Below are positions 48,756 through 60,978 of a DNA stretch of 64,000 nt, one piece after another. The DNA comes from Lyophyllum atratum. Lineage: Eukaryota; Basidiomycota; Agaricomycetes; Agaricales; Lyophyllaceae. The stretch spans positions 310,001-374,000 of the forward strand of contig JACGCN010000024.1 in NCBI GenBank assembly GCA_014905825.1, given 5' to 3'. Below the pieces are notes generated by a model. It made no database searches, had not been told where the DNA came from, and saw only the letters and a program-made list of their open reading frames with translations. A program made the position numbers and the translations under genes. The number at the start of each line of letters is the position of its first letter. Position 1 is the first letter of the stretch.

Positions 48756-49433
48756 GGTGAGGGGCAGAGCGACGCCTTACCACAGCTCTCGACAAAGTCG
48801 CCCTTTATTGGATCTCCCTAACATGCAGAAGACATGCGGGCAGTGCGCACTGCTATGTACGGGAGTGGCATTAGCCGCGTGGCAGTGGTGGTGTGTCCCA
48901 TCGATGGTGTCTGGTGACTATGATCGTAAGGCCCACCCTTAACTCAGATGGATTGTTCGATTTTTGTGACAAGATTAGTATAGGTAACCTTTGTTTATTG
49001 ACCACAAACTTGGATATCGTATTCTCGATATTTTTTTGTCAAAGCGCGTCGTCTGTCTCCCGTGTGACTGTTAAACGTTAGGGATTCGTCTTGCGAGGTC
49101 CCAGCCTCCTCTTGCTTCCCACTGGTCTCCCCTAATTTTCTCTAATGCTGTCCTGGAAATTGCGTTGTAACGGTTGATCTCATCTTCGCCTGAGCTTTGT
49201 TATTACGCTTCTATTCCCATCTGTTGACACTGGCCCAATCAAAGCACTTACCCCAGGCCCTGACAACTATCTGATCTCCCATTCTAACGCAGGAAATCTA
49301 TCACCATGGATCTTAATCTAAGGGGCCTAGCGCCCCGGTTCCTGTCCCACAAGAAGTTGGCCCCAAAGGAAGTCTTCCAGGGACACGAACATGAAAACAA
49401 ACCCACCGAACTTACCAAGGATTCGCTTCCGAC
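48756..49433. other. Divergent intergenic region
   Basis: Upstream of both the GNAT gene and the NLR gene. A 91-codon frame from 49306 (+) overlaps the NLR start in another frame and is taken as a shadow. Confidence 0.45.
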
Positions 49434-52400
49434 ATGCACATTCCAGACGACCCAGCGACGTCCAAGCAGAAAAGTAAGAAGGGACTCTTCTCACCTATCA
49501 ACCGCACCAAGTCAGCAGGTCCATCCAAGAAGTCGCCGTCGTCACAGACACCCGTCATCGGAGTACTCGAGACAACTTTGACGCTGCTGGTAGCAACAGT
49601 CGACGGTGTGCCGGTCCCCGGTCTGAAAGGTGCTCTTGGTGGATTATTAGCTGTGATCAAAACTACGAAGGTGCCAATGCTCAGCTGATCGATGTATCGG
49701 CGACTGACGTGGTGCATTGCTGTGCGCGCTTCTTCGATAGCTACACAACCAGAATGTCGAAGCGTTGCAAGAACTGGAGTTACATCTTCGGCAACTCATT
49801 GATGCCATCCTCAAACCACTCAAGGAGGCCGGGAATACGCCAATACCTGGCACATTACAAGAGCGAGTAGTTAAACTCGTCAGGTAGGCTGACTTGGGCC
49901 TTAGGTCGCCGTCAACTACTGAAATCTGTGTCTCATCAAGCGAGATTGCGAAAGTCAATAACGAAGTAAAGTCATTGAGCTCTCGACGTTCCATTGGCCG
50001 GTTCTTTACTGGAGCCGATGACGCTCAGGTCATTCTGACCCTCAACTGCAAGCTCAAGGAATGCCTTGATCGATTTCTGGTAAAGCCTCCATTCCGTTTT
50101 CCTTCCAGAATTTGACCTTTGCTCTTAGCTTGAGGGAGCCATTACTCAAGGCCTTGATATCAACATGCTAAAGGTACGCTTATAACGGCCATTTTATGTT
50201 CTTGGCGCCTGTGACGGTCAGAACAACAGGTACACGCCCAAAGTGGTGTGATTGATAAGCTTCCTCGTGCCCATGCCGGATATAACTCCAACACCCGAAA
50301 TTCCGCGACGAGCTGCTTTGAAGGCACGCGCGTTAGACTCCTACGCCGGGTTTACGACTGGCTTGGCAGCTCCGACCCTAATGAACCACGCATTTTTTGG
50401 TTGAATGGCCTCGCAGGAACAGGGAAGACCACCATCGCTCACACTGTCGCTGAGCACTGTCATAAGAAAGGGAACCTTGGTGCTAGTTTTTTCTTCTCCA
50501 GAGATGTTACCGATCGTAGCAACTCCCTATTGGTGTTCAGCACTATCGCATTCCAGCTTGCAACATTCAGCGCCACGTTCAAACACTTGATTGCTGAGGC
50601 ACTCGAAGAAGATCCCGATGTTGGACATGCCAATTTCCAAACGCAGCTCCAACAACTAATTATCCAGCCACTTCGTAGACTGCCGAAGTCGGCACCCGCT
50701 GTCGTTGTAGTCCTGGACGCATTGGACGAGTGTGCGCAGGAAAAGGACGTGTCGGATATCCTCAAGCTCCTGGCCACGGAACTGCGGACGCTTCATTTTC
50801 CGTTAAAATTCTTTGTCACCAGTCGCCCCGAGCATCAAATACGCGCTGCCTTCGAATCCCAGCTACTACGTGCGATCTCTAAACCATTCATCCTGCACGA
50901 CATCGAAACTTCAATCGTGAAAAAAGATATCGAGATTTACCTGCTCCATCGCTTGAAGGAAATTGCAACGATGATACTAGGACATAATAGGTGGCCAACC
51001 AAAGGCGAGGTTCAAATTCTGGCCGAACGCGCTGCTGGACTGTTTATATTTGCCTCGACAGCTATTAGGTTCATTGAAGATGAAAACTACGACGATCCGG
51101 AGCAGCAGCTCACCACCTTGCTCGAGACCAGCAGTTCTGCGAAAGGTTCATCCCCATTTGATGGCCTCGACCAGCTCTACACTCAAGTGCTTCGCAAGGC
51201 TTTACCAGACACTGTAGCCCTGCCTCGCCGCCAGCAGTTCCAGACCATCGTAGGGACTATCATCTTACTCTTCGACCCGTTGCCTCTAGGGGCCATTGAA
51301 CGACTACTTCACATCGAGAAAGGCTCAGCCAAGAAAGCACTCATGCGCCTGCATTCTCTCCTCGCTATCCCTACCACTGAACTCGACGTTCCTCGTGTTC
51401 TCCATCCCTCCTTCCAAGATTATTTGACAGACCCAAAACGTTGTGCTGGCTCCCATGCCTATATCGACCCGCACAAGCACCACAGCAAGTTGGCGGCTCT
51501 GTGCCTGGGCTGCATGAAAGCATCCTTGAGGCGAGATATCTGCGATATTAGGGAGCCTCCCGCAATCAATGCCGACATAAAGGACTTGGAATCCCGTTTA
51601 CAGAATGTCGCTTCCACTGAACTCCGATATGCATGTGTTCATTGGGCTGCGCACGTTTCACGGGCACGGCCAGACGACAAGTCGGTCACAGAGCTGATAG
51701 AAGCCTTTGCGTACACCCACTTTCTGTTTTGGTTAGAGCTACTCAGTCTGTTGGGACACTTGGATACCGCCATCCCAACTATCAAACACGCACAACAATG
51801 GCTTGTGGTCAGTCTCATGTTACATACGAGTTATATGCACAACTCATATTTAAGATGTACCTTAGCGATCACCTCATACACGCCAAGAGCTACTACATTT
51901 TTTCAATGATGCCGAACGGCTTGTGCTCAAGTTCTACCAGGCAATTGCCGACAGCGCCTTGCATATCTACTACTCCGCATTACCCTTCGTTCCAACCGAC
52001 ACAGTCTTATACCGGAAGTATGTCGGTGAACTCGAGCAATCAATAACCCTCGTGTCGGGGGGAGAACGGCTTTGGGACCCGTTGCTTCGGAACCATGGAA
52101 GGACATGAGGATCAGGTTCGATCGGTGTCATTCTCATCGGATGGCACCCGCGTCGTCTCGGGATCCTGGGACTTCACAGTTAGGATATGGGACTCCCTCA
52201 CTGGTGCACTCCTCAACACGCTCGAAGGCCATGAGCGCGATGTCAAGTCTGCCACCTTCTCCCCAGACTGTAGCCACATCGCATCCGCATCAGAGGACGA
52301 GACACTTCGGCTATGGGATGTGTCGACTGGAAGGGAGCTCGCAAAGCTCGAGGCACACACCCGTGATGTTACCTCAGTGTCATTTGCCCCCGACTCTCAG

Positions 52401-54467
52401 CATCTTGCCAGTGGCTCTGAAGACGCCACAGTGCGGATATGGGACTGGCCTAAACGCAAGTTAGTGGCTACTCTCGAGGGCCATTACCACTATGTCAGAT
52501 CTGTGAGCTATTCACACGATTCGAAACGTGTCGTCAGCGGATCTGAAGATAGCACGGTGCGAATATGGGATGCTCACAAGCATAAGATGCTCGCTACACT
52601 CAAGCGGCCATACTGGGGCCGTTCTCTCCGCTGTTTTTTCTCCCAATTCACGTCTCATCATTAGCGGATCCGGTGATGAAACGGTGCGCGTCTGGGATTC
52701 GGCAAGGTATAAGCATGTCGCGACCCTCGCTGGTCACTCGAGTTATGTGACATCCGTTGCCATGTCGTTTGATGGATCTCGCATCGTCAGTGGCTCTGGA
52801 GATCAGACTGTGCGGCTATGGGATGCATCATCCTACACCTTGATCAACACCTTCCCTGGCCATCTGACTGCCATCTGGTCGGTTGCCTTCAGTCCAGACG
52901 GCACGCGATGCGCATCTGGATCTGGAGACCGTACTGTACGTCTTTGGGATACCTCCACTGAAACACAATCGGCATCCTGGACGAATCGTGCCAGCTACAT
53001 CACATCAGTCGCTTATTCTCCTCCCGGAACACATATCATCTGCGGCTCCGAGAACGGTACGCTACAAATATGGGATGCAGCCACTAAGTTACCCGTCGCT
53101 GCCATTCAGGCCCACCCGAGAGAAATCACGTTTTTGACCTTCAGTCCTGACAGGTGCGCGAATAGCCAGTGCGTCAGGGGATAAAACGATACGCGTGTGG
53201 GATACTGCCACTCGCAAGCTATTGGTGACCCTCGAAGGTCATACACGTCTTGTTAGGTCTGTGGCATTCTCTTCCGACAGCGAACGCCTCGTCTCCGGCT
53301 CCGAAGATACTACCATCAAAGTCTGGAGTTCTCTTACTGGCCAGCTCCTTCTGACCATCGACGGTCACTCAAGCTATGTGATGTCGGTGGGATTCAACGT
53401 AGATGGGACTCGAGTTGTCAGTGGCTCCGAAGACGCCTCCGTGCGCAGTATGGGATTCCTTCACTGCGGAACCTATACTTACCCTTGAAGGGCATCTTCG
53501 GGATGTCATGGGAGTCGCCTATTCTCCCGATGGTACTATGATCGCTTCTGTGTCCGAGGATAAAACTCTCCGACTGTGGGATCCCCATGCTGGCACATGC
53601 CTACATACCTTTACGGGCCACACAAGAGACCTCAGAGCAGTGGCCTTTTCCAGTGATTCACGCCGCCTTGTGACGGGCTCCGAAGACCTGACAGCGCGCG
53701 TATGGGACGCGATATCGGGACTGCTTGCGACACTTGAAGGACACACCGGCTATGTCAGATCTGTCGCATTTTCCCCTGACGCCCAAGCCGTTGTTAGCGG
53801 CTCAGAGGACAGCACCGTCAGGCTATGGGACCTCCAAACTTTGAAATCGACTCCTCTCGAAAGCCATTCGAGCGCCGTAACATGTGCATGCTTCTCGCGC
53901 GATAATACCCTTGTCGTTTTAGGCACGAAGGATGGGACAGTGCAATTGTGGTCTATGACTACCGGCACCCTTGTGACCTCGCTCGCCGGCCATACCCGCT
54001 ACGTTACATCTGTTGCCTTCTCCTTAGATCAGAGTCGAAGTGCCTCTGGATCTGGGGATATGACCGTACGCCTTTGGGACATGATTTCCTACTCACTACT
54101 GAGGACGTTCGTCGGGCACACAAACGTTATCACCAGCGTCTATTTCTCAGCAGATTCTTTATATCTCATGTCCTGGGCAGGCGAACATGTGGAACTGCAT
54201 TGGGATATCAGGACAGGAAACATTGCGAAGCCTTCTAGACTAGGGACTGATCTTCGTTGGGACTCCGGAGCTCCACCCAACTACATCCTTGCTAGCCAAT
54301 GGCTACACCACGTTGTGGGAGGCAATAAACATACAGTTTGGACCCCGTGGGAGTTTAGAGGGCAGGTTTGGCCTTCTAGTTCTTCGCATGTGCTTATTGC
54401 AAGCAATCTAGGTAAGGTTGTCATCATCGACTTTGCAACTGCAATCCCCGACTCTAACAGCATATGA
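49434..54467 (+). pseudogene. NACHT-WD40 NLR (NWD-type), four frame breaks in the WD40 half
   Basis: Architecture of a fungal NOD-like receptor of the HET-E/NWD type, families linked to non-self recognition and cell death. Exons 49434-49670, 49753-49883, 49941-50079, 50129-50173, 50230-51807 and 51890 onward. Residues about 40-180 are helical (GVPVPGLKGALGGLLAVIK, NVEALQELELHLRQLIDAI) and resemble HeLo/MLKL-type four-helix domains. NACHT follows, with Walker A GLAGTGKTT, Walker B VVVVLDALDECA and SRPEHQI. After a helical spacer come about 17 WD40 repeats. One extra base breaks the frame at each of 52091-52094, 52601-52607, 53149-53153 and 53445-53448. Skipping each restores a continuous WD repeat. 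The NACHT half is intact, so a truncated protein could still be made. Confidence 0.85.
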
Positions 54468-54861
54468 CAATTTATACCACGCATCTTTTCTGAACGAACA
54501 TTATGAACAATGTACATCATCCCTGTAGCGCTGTAGTCTAAGTCCAATCTATCTCGATAATGTATTCATAATGCACCATCGATCGTCTCAACGATATCAG
54601 GGCGACGAGTGTAGACTCACTATGCGAACTTGGGTCGTTTTTCACTACACAGTGATTGAGGCGTATATCCAGGCACTGAGACGTGTGTAACTATCTCTTG
54701 ATCTTTTATGAGCCTCAGAGCAGACGCTGTAATTCCACGTCGTGCGATGTCTTGGAAACCTCAAGTCCAGCGTTAGTGCGCGATTAACTAACACTATACG
54801 TAGCCCTTTCGACAGACTGCTCGCCATACCCCCGAATCTGTACTAGCATCATGAACAGTTA
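54468..54861. other. Convergent intergenic region
   Basis: Short AT-rich stretch between the NLR and GMC gene ends. Nothing recognised. Confidence 0.5.
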
Positions 54862-57749
54862 TTACCCATGCGTTCCAGCTTGAATTATTTCCGCCGCTCT
54901 CTCAGCAATCATGTATGCGACTAAGTGTAAGTAGTTGAATCCTGATTACTACGGAGTTCGAGGGTAATCACTCACGTGAAACTGTATGGATCCCTGGAAG
55001 ATTCGCGATTATAGACACATCCGCGACGCGAACGTTCGAAGTACCATACTAGTCACAGCTCGTCTTGATACATGTACAGAACCAAAACGAATATGAAGGA
55101 ACATACCACGACGAGTGAGGGGTCGACGACGCCGCCTTGGGATCGTGGCGTCATTGCTGCTGTTCCAACGAAGTGGTGTCTATATTCAGGTAAGCAGCAG
55201 CCTCACTGGATTGTCGTCATACTTACTCTGATTGAGATTGCGTATTGATAAATTCAAGGAAATCGTCTTCTGTTTGAACAGTGCTGTCAGGTAATATGGG
55301 TCCTGTATCAAGAGTTCGTCAGTTCTGAAGACGGCCGTCATAGGAAGAGAAGCTTTTAGGCGAACCTTCAATCAAGCTCTTCAGAGGTTCAGTGTTGACC
55401 AGAGTTCGTGTATACTCGACTGCCTTGGCAAGAACAAACTGATGATAGACTGTTTGTCAAAATGATACACAGAGCTGAGACAAGACGTTGCTGACCTTGT
55501 CGTGCGGAGCACTGAGGCTAAATCCATAGTCAGTAAGAATTATAATGATGGTAGGGTCAGACGACATACTATTTGGGGTCAATAAGCGGTGGTATCAATG
55601 GGTCTGTCGAGTTGATATGCTAATAGGAATTATGAAGTTGACGGAGCAGGAGACATCGATGGAAATTACCACGAATCCGCGAGATAGTGGTCTGAGGAGG
55701 ACAATTCTGTCGAAAACCAGGTTAGCTGTACCCTTTTCCCCAGGAGCAACGTTCTATGACAGGAGTTAGTCAAGGAGGTAAAGCCATGATGATCATAGAA
55801 ATAGTTTGCTTGCCCAAGCGAATTCCATTTGTGGGACATCTGTTGTTTCAATGATTTTCTTCATAATGTCAAATTGTGGCCGCGATAAACCGGGAGGTCG
55901 CAAGGAGAGCATGCTTCGCGAACGCTCAAGGTCCGAGGCATTTAGGAATGTGTCGAAGGGCTGAAAATCAAGTATTGCTGAGCGTAGAGCGTTCCCGACT
56001 TGAGCGAATGAGTTGTTCGAGTTGTCCGGAGGATGAGAACAGCGAAAATACCGTCAACTGTGCGATTTCTTAGGAGGAACGACGCCGTCGACATCGGTTC
56101 TGGGTGGTGAATCATCAACTTGATCGTTCATGTTTGGCGCTAGGATGACTGACGATTGCAAAGATTTGCTCCGACTCCTGGAAGATCAATAGTGATATCT
56201 ATTCCAAACCTGCACAAACGGTCAGCTTGTCGGTTGTGGAGCTTGGAGATGATACAACACCGTCTCAGGATGCCCGGGTCACCCACACCGCTAAGTTCGA
56301 GTATTTTCGGAGTGTTCATAGCGCTTGCACTGAGAATGACATTGTTGGCATTCTACAAATATCGCGGAGATAACCATCAGTAGAAGGACTAATAATGTGC
56401 AACGTACAAGTGTCATTAATCTTGGGCCTCTGGGATCATCAAGTGGTATATATTCGACGCCCGTTGCCTTTAGGAGGCCATCTTTGGTCTTGTTCTTCGA
56501 CCAAATGATCTTCGAGACGTGACTGTTCGTCATGACGTGCAGGTTAGTACGATTGGCGGCTGGGAGATCTACAGGAAGGCATAGAAGTATCTTGAGGTGA
56601 AGGACGCGGGAGTCTTACAGTAACCGGAAACAGCGTAAGATCGAGTGCTCGTGTCACGCACAGTCGTCTGACAGATCCTGCGTAAGATTAACGCGTAACA
56701 AAGATCGTCACCAGCTTACCAAATAGTTCCAGCTAGGGCCATTGTGCCTCCCACCATTACTGTCGAAATTCATTTCAAACCCAAGGGCACGAAGAGTTGG
56801 GACGACAACATCCGGGAATAACCTGTTAGCCAAATCTCGAGCAATTGACGGACGACAGATGCTGTTAATACCTCGATATATTCAAGGCCTGTAATGAAAG
56901 CGCAACAGGACCACTGTTTCCGTGGAATTTAGGATTGAACGTGAGATTCAGGGCTCGTACGTTAGGCGGGGTAGGAGGAAAGAAATGTTCGCTCTTTCAA
57001 GTCCGACCATGAGCGTAAGATTCATTCAAGACTTGGAAGAGACCTGCTTTTTTCACTGCAGCGAACATGGTTTCCCAGTTCCAACCCTTCGCTCCCAAGA
57101 TTTCTAGGGCGTCGTACTCAATTTTGTTTCCCCTAAGAAGCAATCATGAGTTTGGGTAGGTCATTCTAGTATTTACTAACCGAAGGTACATTCCCGAGTT
57201 AATCGCCGAACCACCACTACACAAGCATGTGGCCACATAAAGCAAAGCGGCTTATCTTTAAAATTATCACATACCCTAAAACTCTGCCTTGAACCTGTGC
57301 TTGAACGCGGCCGCCAGCGGTAGCTTGGGGCACTGTCACGAACTGCCAATCTTCAACAGTGCCGAGATTATTGCGACTCAGTCGTAAATCAGTAATGTTT
57401 GGACTTTGTAATCTTCATATCAGAAAAGGTGTTCGGATGCTATGTGATGAAACGTACTTTCCAAACCCCCTGGTTTTCGTAAGACGCGGTCAGAGGCAAG
57501 ACTCCAACGATCCGGAAAAGAGGCGCACGTTCCACCAGCTTCAAGTACGGCCACTGACTTCGACGGGTCCTCCGACAACCTAACAGCCAGAGCCAGGCCC
57601 GTGGCGCCACCACCGACAATGACATAGTCAAACGTGGTAGCAGCCAGACTCGCACGGACGATGGCGAGCAGGAGAATAGAGCACATGATACCGGCTCTCG
57701 TTGAAAAGATGCGGAGATAGCTAAACGGAAAAGTTACGAGGCGAACCAT
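54862..57749 (-). CDS. Secreted GMC oxidoreductase
   Basis: FAD-dependent glucose-methanol-choline family oxidase or dehydrogenase (alcohol- or sugar-oxidising, H2O2-producing in many wood-decay fungi). Start at 57749, or more likely at the in-frame Met 57686, which gives a classic signal peptide ([15 protein letters not shown]). Landmarks in order: [16 protein letters not shown] (FAD), [18 protein letters not shown] (GMC signature 1), [38 protein letters not shown] (signature 2), [13 protein letters not shown] and [18 protein letters not shown], ending AERAAEIIQ with the stop at 54862. Well over ten short introns are needed and most joins are clean. The join after FAAVKK (about 57020-57070) needs either a 39-nt intron or a GC donor, and the stretch after GVGANL (about 56100-56150) is uncertain. 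Exact substrate class cannot be told. Confidence 0.85.
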
Positions 57750-59375
57750 GGTCGCAAAGACAGAGGGCTTGGAATAATCTAGACCTTAGGTCGCTCTGTC
57801 GTCCACTGTTATACTTAGATCGATAGCTCTCACGACCATGGGGAAAGTGGTCCCAAGACCATAGTTGTTGAGGACGAGAAACTTCAATTTACGGTGGCCG
57901 CGGACCGCTTCCCTGTTCCATCCAATGTCCCATCGAGATCGATTTGCGCAGCAGTGGACTACGAAAGGACTCTGTTTCAATATTCAGGCGGATGTGAGGG
58001 CTAGTTACCAATAATCGGTTATCTCATCTCGAACCTTGGTATTGCCACGCGCTGGCCTCTGAGGAGTATCTCCGAGGACTCGTACTACCGAGTGTCAGCT
58101 GAGCGTCAATAAAAGAAGTGTTTCAAAAACGCACATCTTGAAGGAAGAGGAAATGAAATATCACGCAGTCTGTGAGCTCGGTCGTATTACATGAACGAAG
58201 CTTGAGTGTCGCTGTGGGTGATTTTGCTCAGGGTATCATAGAAATGAAAGATTCAATTGGGAGCTTCAGTCAGGTGGCATTGGTCATGCTACAGCTTTAT
58301 GTGGTATGTAGGGATATACATCGGCTGACGTTGGACCCAAGGAATGCTGTATGTGGTGATGCTGAAAGAAACGATCGGAAGGACGAAAGTGAGGGGTACT
58401 GGATAGTGCCAGTGGACGCCAGGGGATGTTGACTGAACAAAAAGCGGACAAGCGATCGGCCTTCGCCGAAGCGACGTGCTGCCACAACAGGCACATACAA
58501 AATCTTATCTGATCAAGCGCCAAGTCACCTGGAGGAGTTTCGCACTATGTAGACAGCGCTGTCTCCTGGCTACCTATACTAAAGGCTTGTCCGCAGTGAC
58601 AGAAGCGCAGATATGCAACATCTACCTAATTCCGGCAGGGAAGAAAGTGCCCACTGCGGGCCCGAGACTTCTACAGATTGGCATGGCAGCATACGTCGGC
58701 GGTTCTTGGGGCTGGTGGCGGTATATTTTATCGTAGTAGTACTTACGAAAGACGCTAGTTTCATCAGCGCAGTCTTCTAGCCCAAAGAAACTCCCATCAG
58801 ATTTTGCCGCGATTGTAACACCAAACACGCTGACGAGACGTGCTGCGTACGTGGATGTCGTTTTGCTTAGGCCATGATGATCAAACAGCCTCCAACCAGC
58901 CCTACATTCGAAGTAGCACAACTTGCTTCCAGTGACCCAACTTGAGTGCCTGGCTCCCTTGGGATTAGTATGGAGGGCCAATTAGGGGAAGTGTACCCAT
59001 CAACTGTGAGATACATTTGATTCCGACAAAGCTTTAACGTTATCAGGCTGTGCTACTGATGAAATGCCGCAATCGTCAGGCACTCAGAACCTGGGATGAG
59101 CTAACTCTGTATCAGCCACTGCCAACACCAATGATACGCGGCCGCGCCCGCCCCTAGGCAATTCGAATGCGAATCAACATGCCGCAGGTGAGGCAATGTC
59201 TGATTCGCACCCCTCACACGAGGCCCCGGCGCATAGTCATAGAATCGGTCGGCTCACACGTTTTTATTGCCTCATGGCGCGAGCCATATACAAACAGCCA
59301 CAACTTGAGACTGCTTGCCCCACTCCGCGATGTCCCAAGCTGGCCGTCTTTCTTCGTACACGTATGCTGGGTTAG
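57750..59375. other. Intergenic, no gene supported
   Basis: About 1.6 kb. A minus-strand frame at 58622-58981 (119 codons) is open but has no recognisable domain. No repeat or RNA structure was seen. Confidence 0.4.
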
Positions 59376-60693
59376 CTGGTCCTCTCCCTCGTATCGCTCG
59401 TCGGACTAGAGCTCTGGAAGCGGGTTTTCAGAGCGCTTCGCGACGCGCACCGGAAGGACGATGAACTATCCGCATTGCGTCAGGCGCTCAATGCTATTCG
59501 GCTGGAAGTCAAAGCAAAGGACGAGGCGCTGGCGGCCCTGAGAAAAGAAGGGGAGGCTAAGACGCGTCAGCTGCAGGAGGAGCGAAGGAGACTGGAAGAG
59601 ATTCGGAGCCATAGTCTGTCCTTGAGTGAGCAACTCAAAAACCAAACCCGGGAGCTGCAGGCGAGTAAGGAGGAACTCGCCCACCTTGGCGAAAAGCACG
59701 CTCAGACGCTGCAGTTGTTGGAAGCGCGGACATTGGAGTTAAAGGGCGCGGAAGTGTTCTTGACAAAGGCGGACGCGCTTTCAGGTGCGGACGTGATTGC
59801 ATTGTTGAACGCGATCAATTCCGAGATCTACCAAACGGCGGCGATGGTGGCGGAGGCGTTCGAGTTCAAGGAGAAGGGTTTGGAAGGAGAGGAAAGAACT
59901 GTGGAGGAGGCAACCGCCATGGATGAGGTTTACGTTAGCGCTGGTGAAATCGTGGGGGCCCGTTTGTTGGCACTGTTGAGGGCATCAAAGCATCACGAAG
60001 ACCCAACGATCGTTCAGATCGCTTTCCAGGCTGGGATGGCTGCGTACTCAAACTGGATTATCACCTCCTGGGACTTCGATGATCCATACGATGAACGTGG
60101 GATTAGCAAGATCTACGGCACGATCAGACAAGAAGGTGAGCACTCGTATGTAGTAGTATTTTATCTGTGCGAGCTCACCAATGCGAATCGACAGAAGAAC
60201 AAGCCATCTCGGGACGATGGCGCGCGTTGACACGTGCACATATTCCTCGCATGGCAGAGCACGAGTTGGCTATGTACTTCATCGACGCCTTCGTCAATAT
60301 TCTCATCGCCGCGGAAGTCACTCAACAGCACTCCGAACTCCAAGAAGCAATCGAGTCCCGATTCGCAAAGCGGATAGCCATCATCGTGAAGGGCGCCCAA
60401 AGGTTACGGAGAGCCATTGGAGAGGAAATCACGTCCTGTGACTTCGAGTGGTATACATCAGCCATGACAGCCCCTTCAACCCAACCCAGATGGACGACAC
60501 CTTTGCGAGCAGCTTTGAGAAGGGCAGAGATGAACCGGAGCCCGTGCTGTGTACGACGGAGCTGGGTTTGGCGCGCGTTGTGAAAATGCCGGGAAAGGTT
60601 GGGGAATGGGATGAGAGCGTCCTTTTGAGGCCAAAAATCGCTTTGAAATCGGGCATCGATGAGATGATGGCTCCAGAGAACGAGGCAGCCTAG
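59376..60693 (+). CDS. Coiled-coil protein of unknown function, paralogue A, one frame break
   Basis: Unknown family, clearly related to the minus-strand gene at 62749-64000. The frame is open from 59376 but the true start, probably in an upstream exon, was not found. The sequence begins with a hydrophobic stretch (LVLSLVSLVGLELW), then about 95 residues of heptad-rich coiled coil. A conserved block follows (DALSGADVIALLNAINSEI, PTIVQIAFQ, SGRWRALTRAH after an intron at about 60135-60192), and the C-terminal block is MDDTF and TTELGLARVVKM. Between TSCDFE and VYISHDSPFNP the stretch 60444-60453 has two extra bases (or lacks one) relative to the paralogue. Unshifted, the frame ends at 60583. 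Confidence 0.65.
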
Positions 60694-60978
60694 ACAACTC
60701 GGACCACATGCTTTCACTGACACGACCATCACGTTACTTTATATGAACTGCAAACCCTGCACGCGGTAGATCAATATATATTCATGTATATCCCTTGTTA
60801 ATGTGTACATACCTTACTGACGCTTACATAGAGGCTGCGAAGTCGATTAGTAGAGTGCTAGAAATGGAAGACTCCTGATGCAGAGTGATTATCCGTTATA
60901 CCGTAAGAATACATTGTAGTAAATAAACCTAGACGTCGCAATCAATGGAAGTTATAGCAGCTAAACCTGAAGCACATA

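Noticed and set aside
53195..53488. Separate small WD40 genes at 52528-53184, 53195-53488 and 53403-54467
   Set aside because: They are consecutive parts of one NLR gene divided by single-base frame breaks; repeats continue across each break.
58622..58981. 119-codon minus-strand frame upstream of the GMC gene
   Set aside because: Could not be joined to the GMC gene or to any recognised family.
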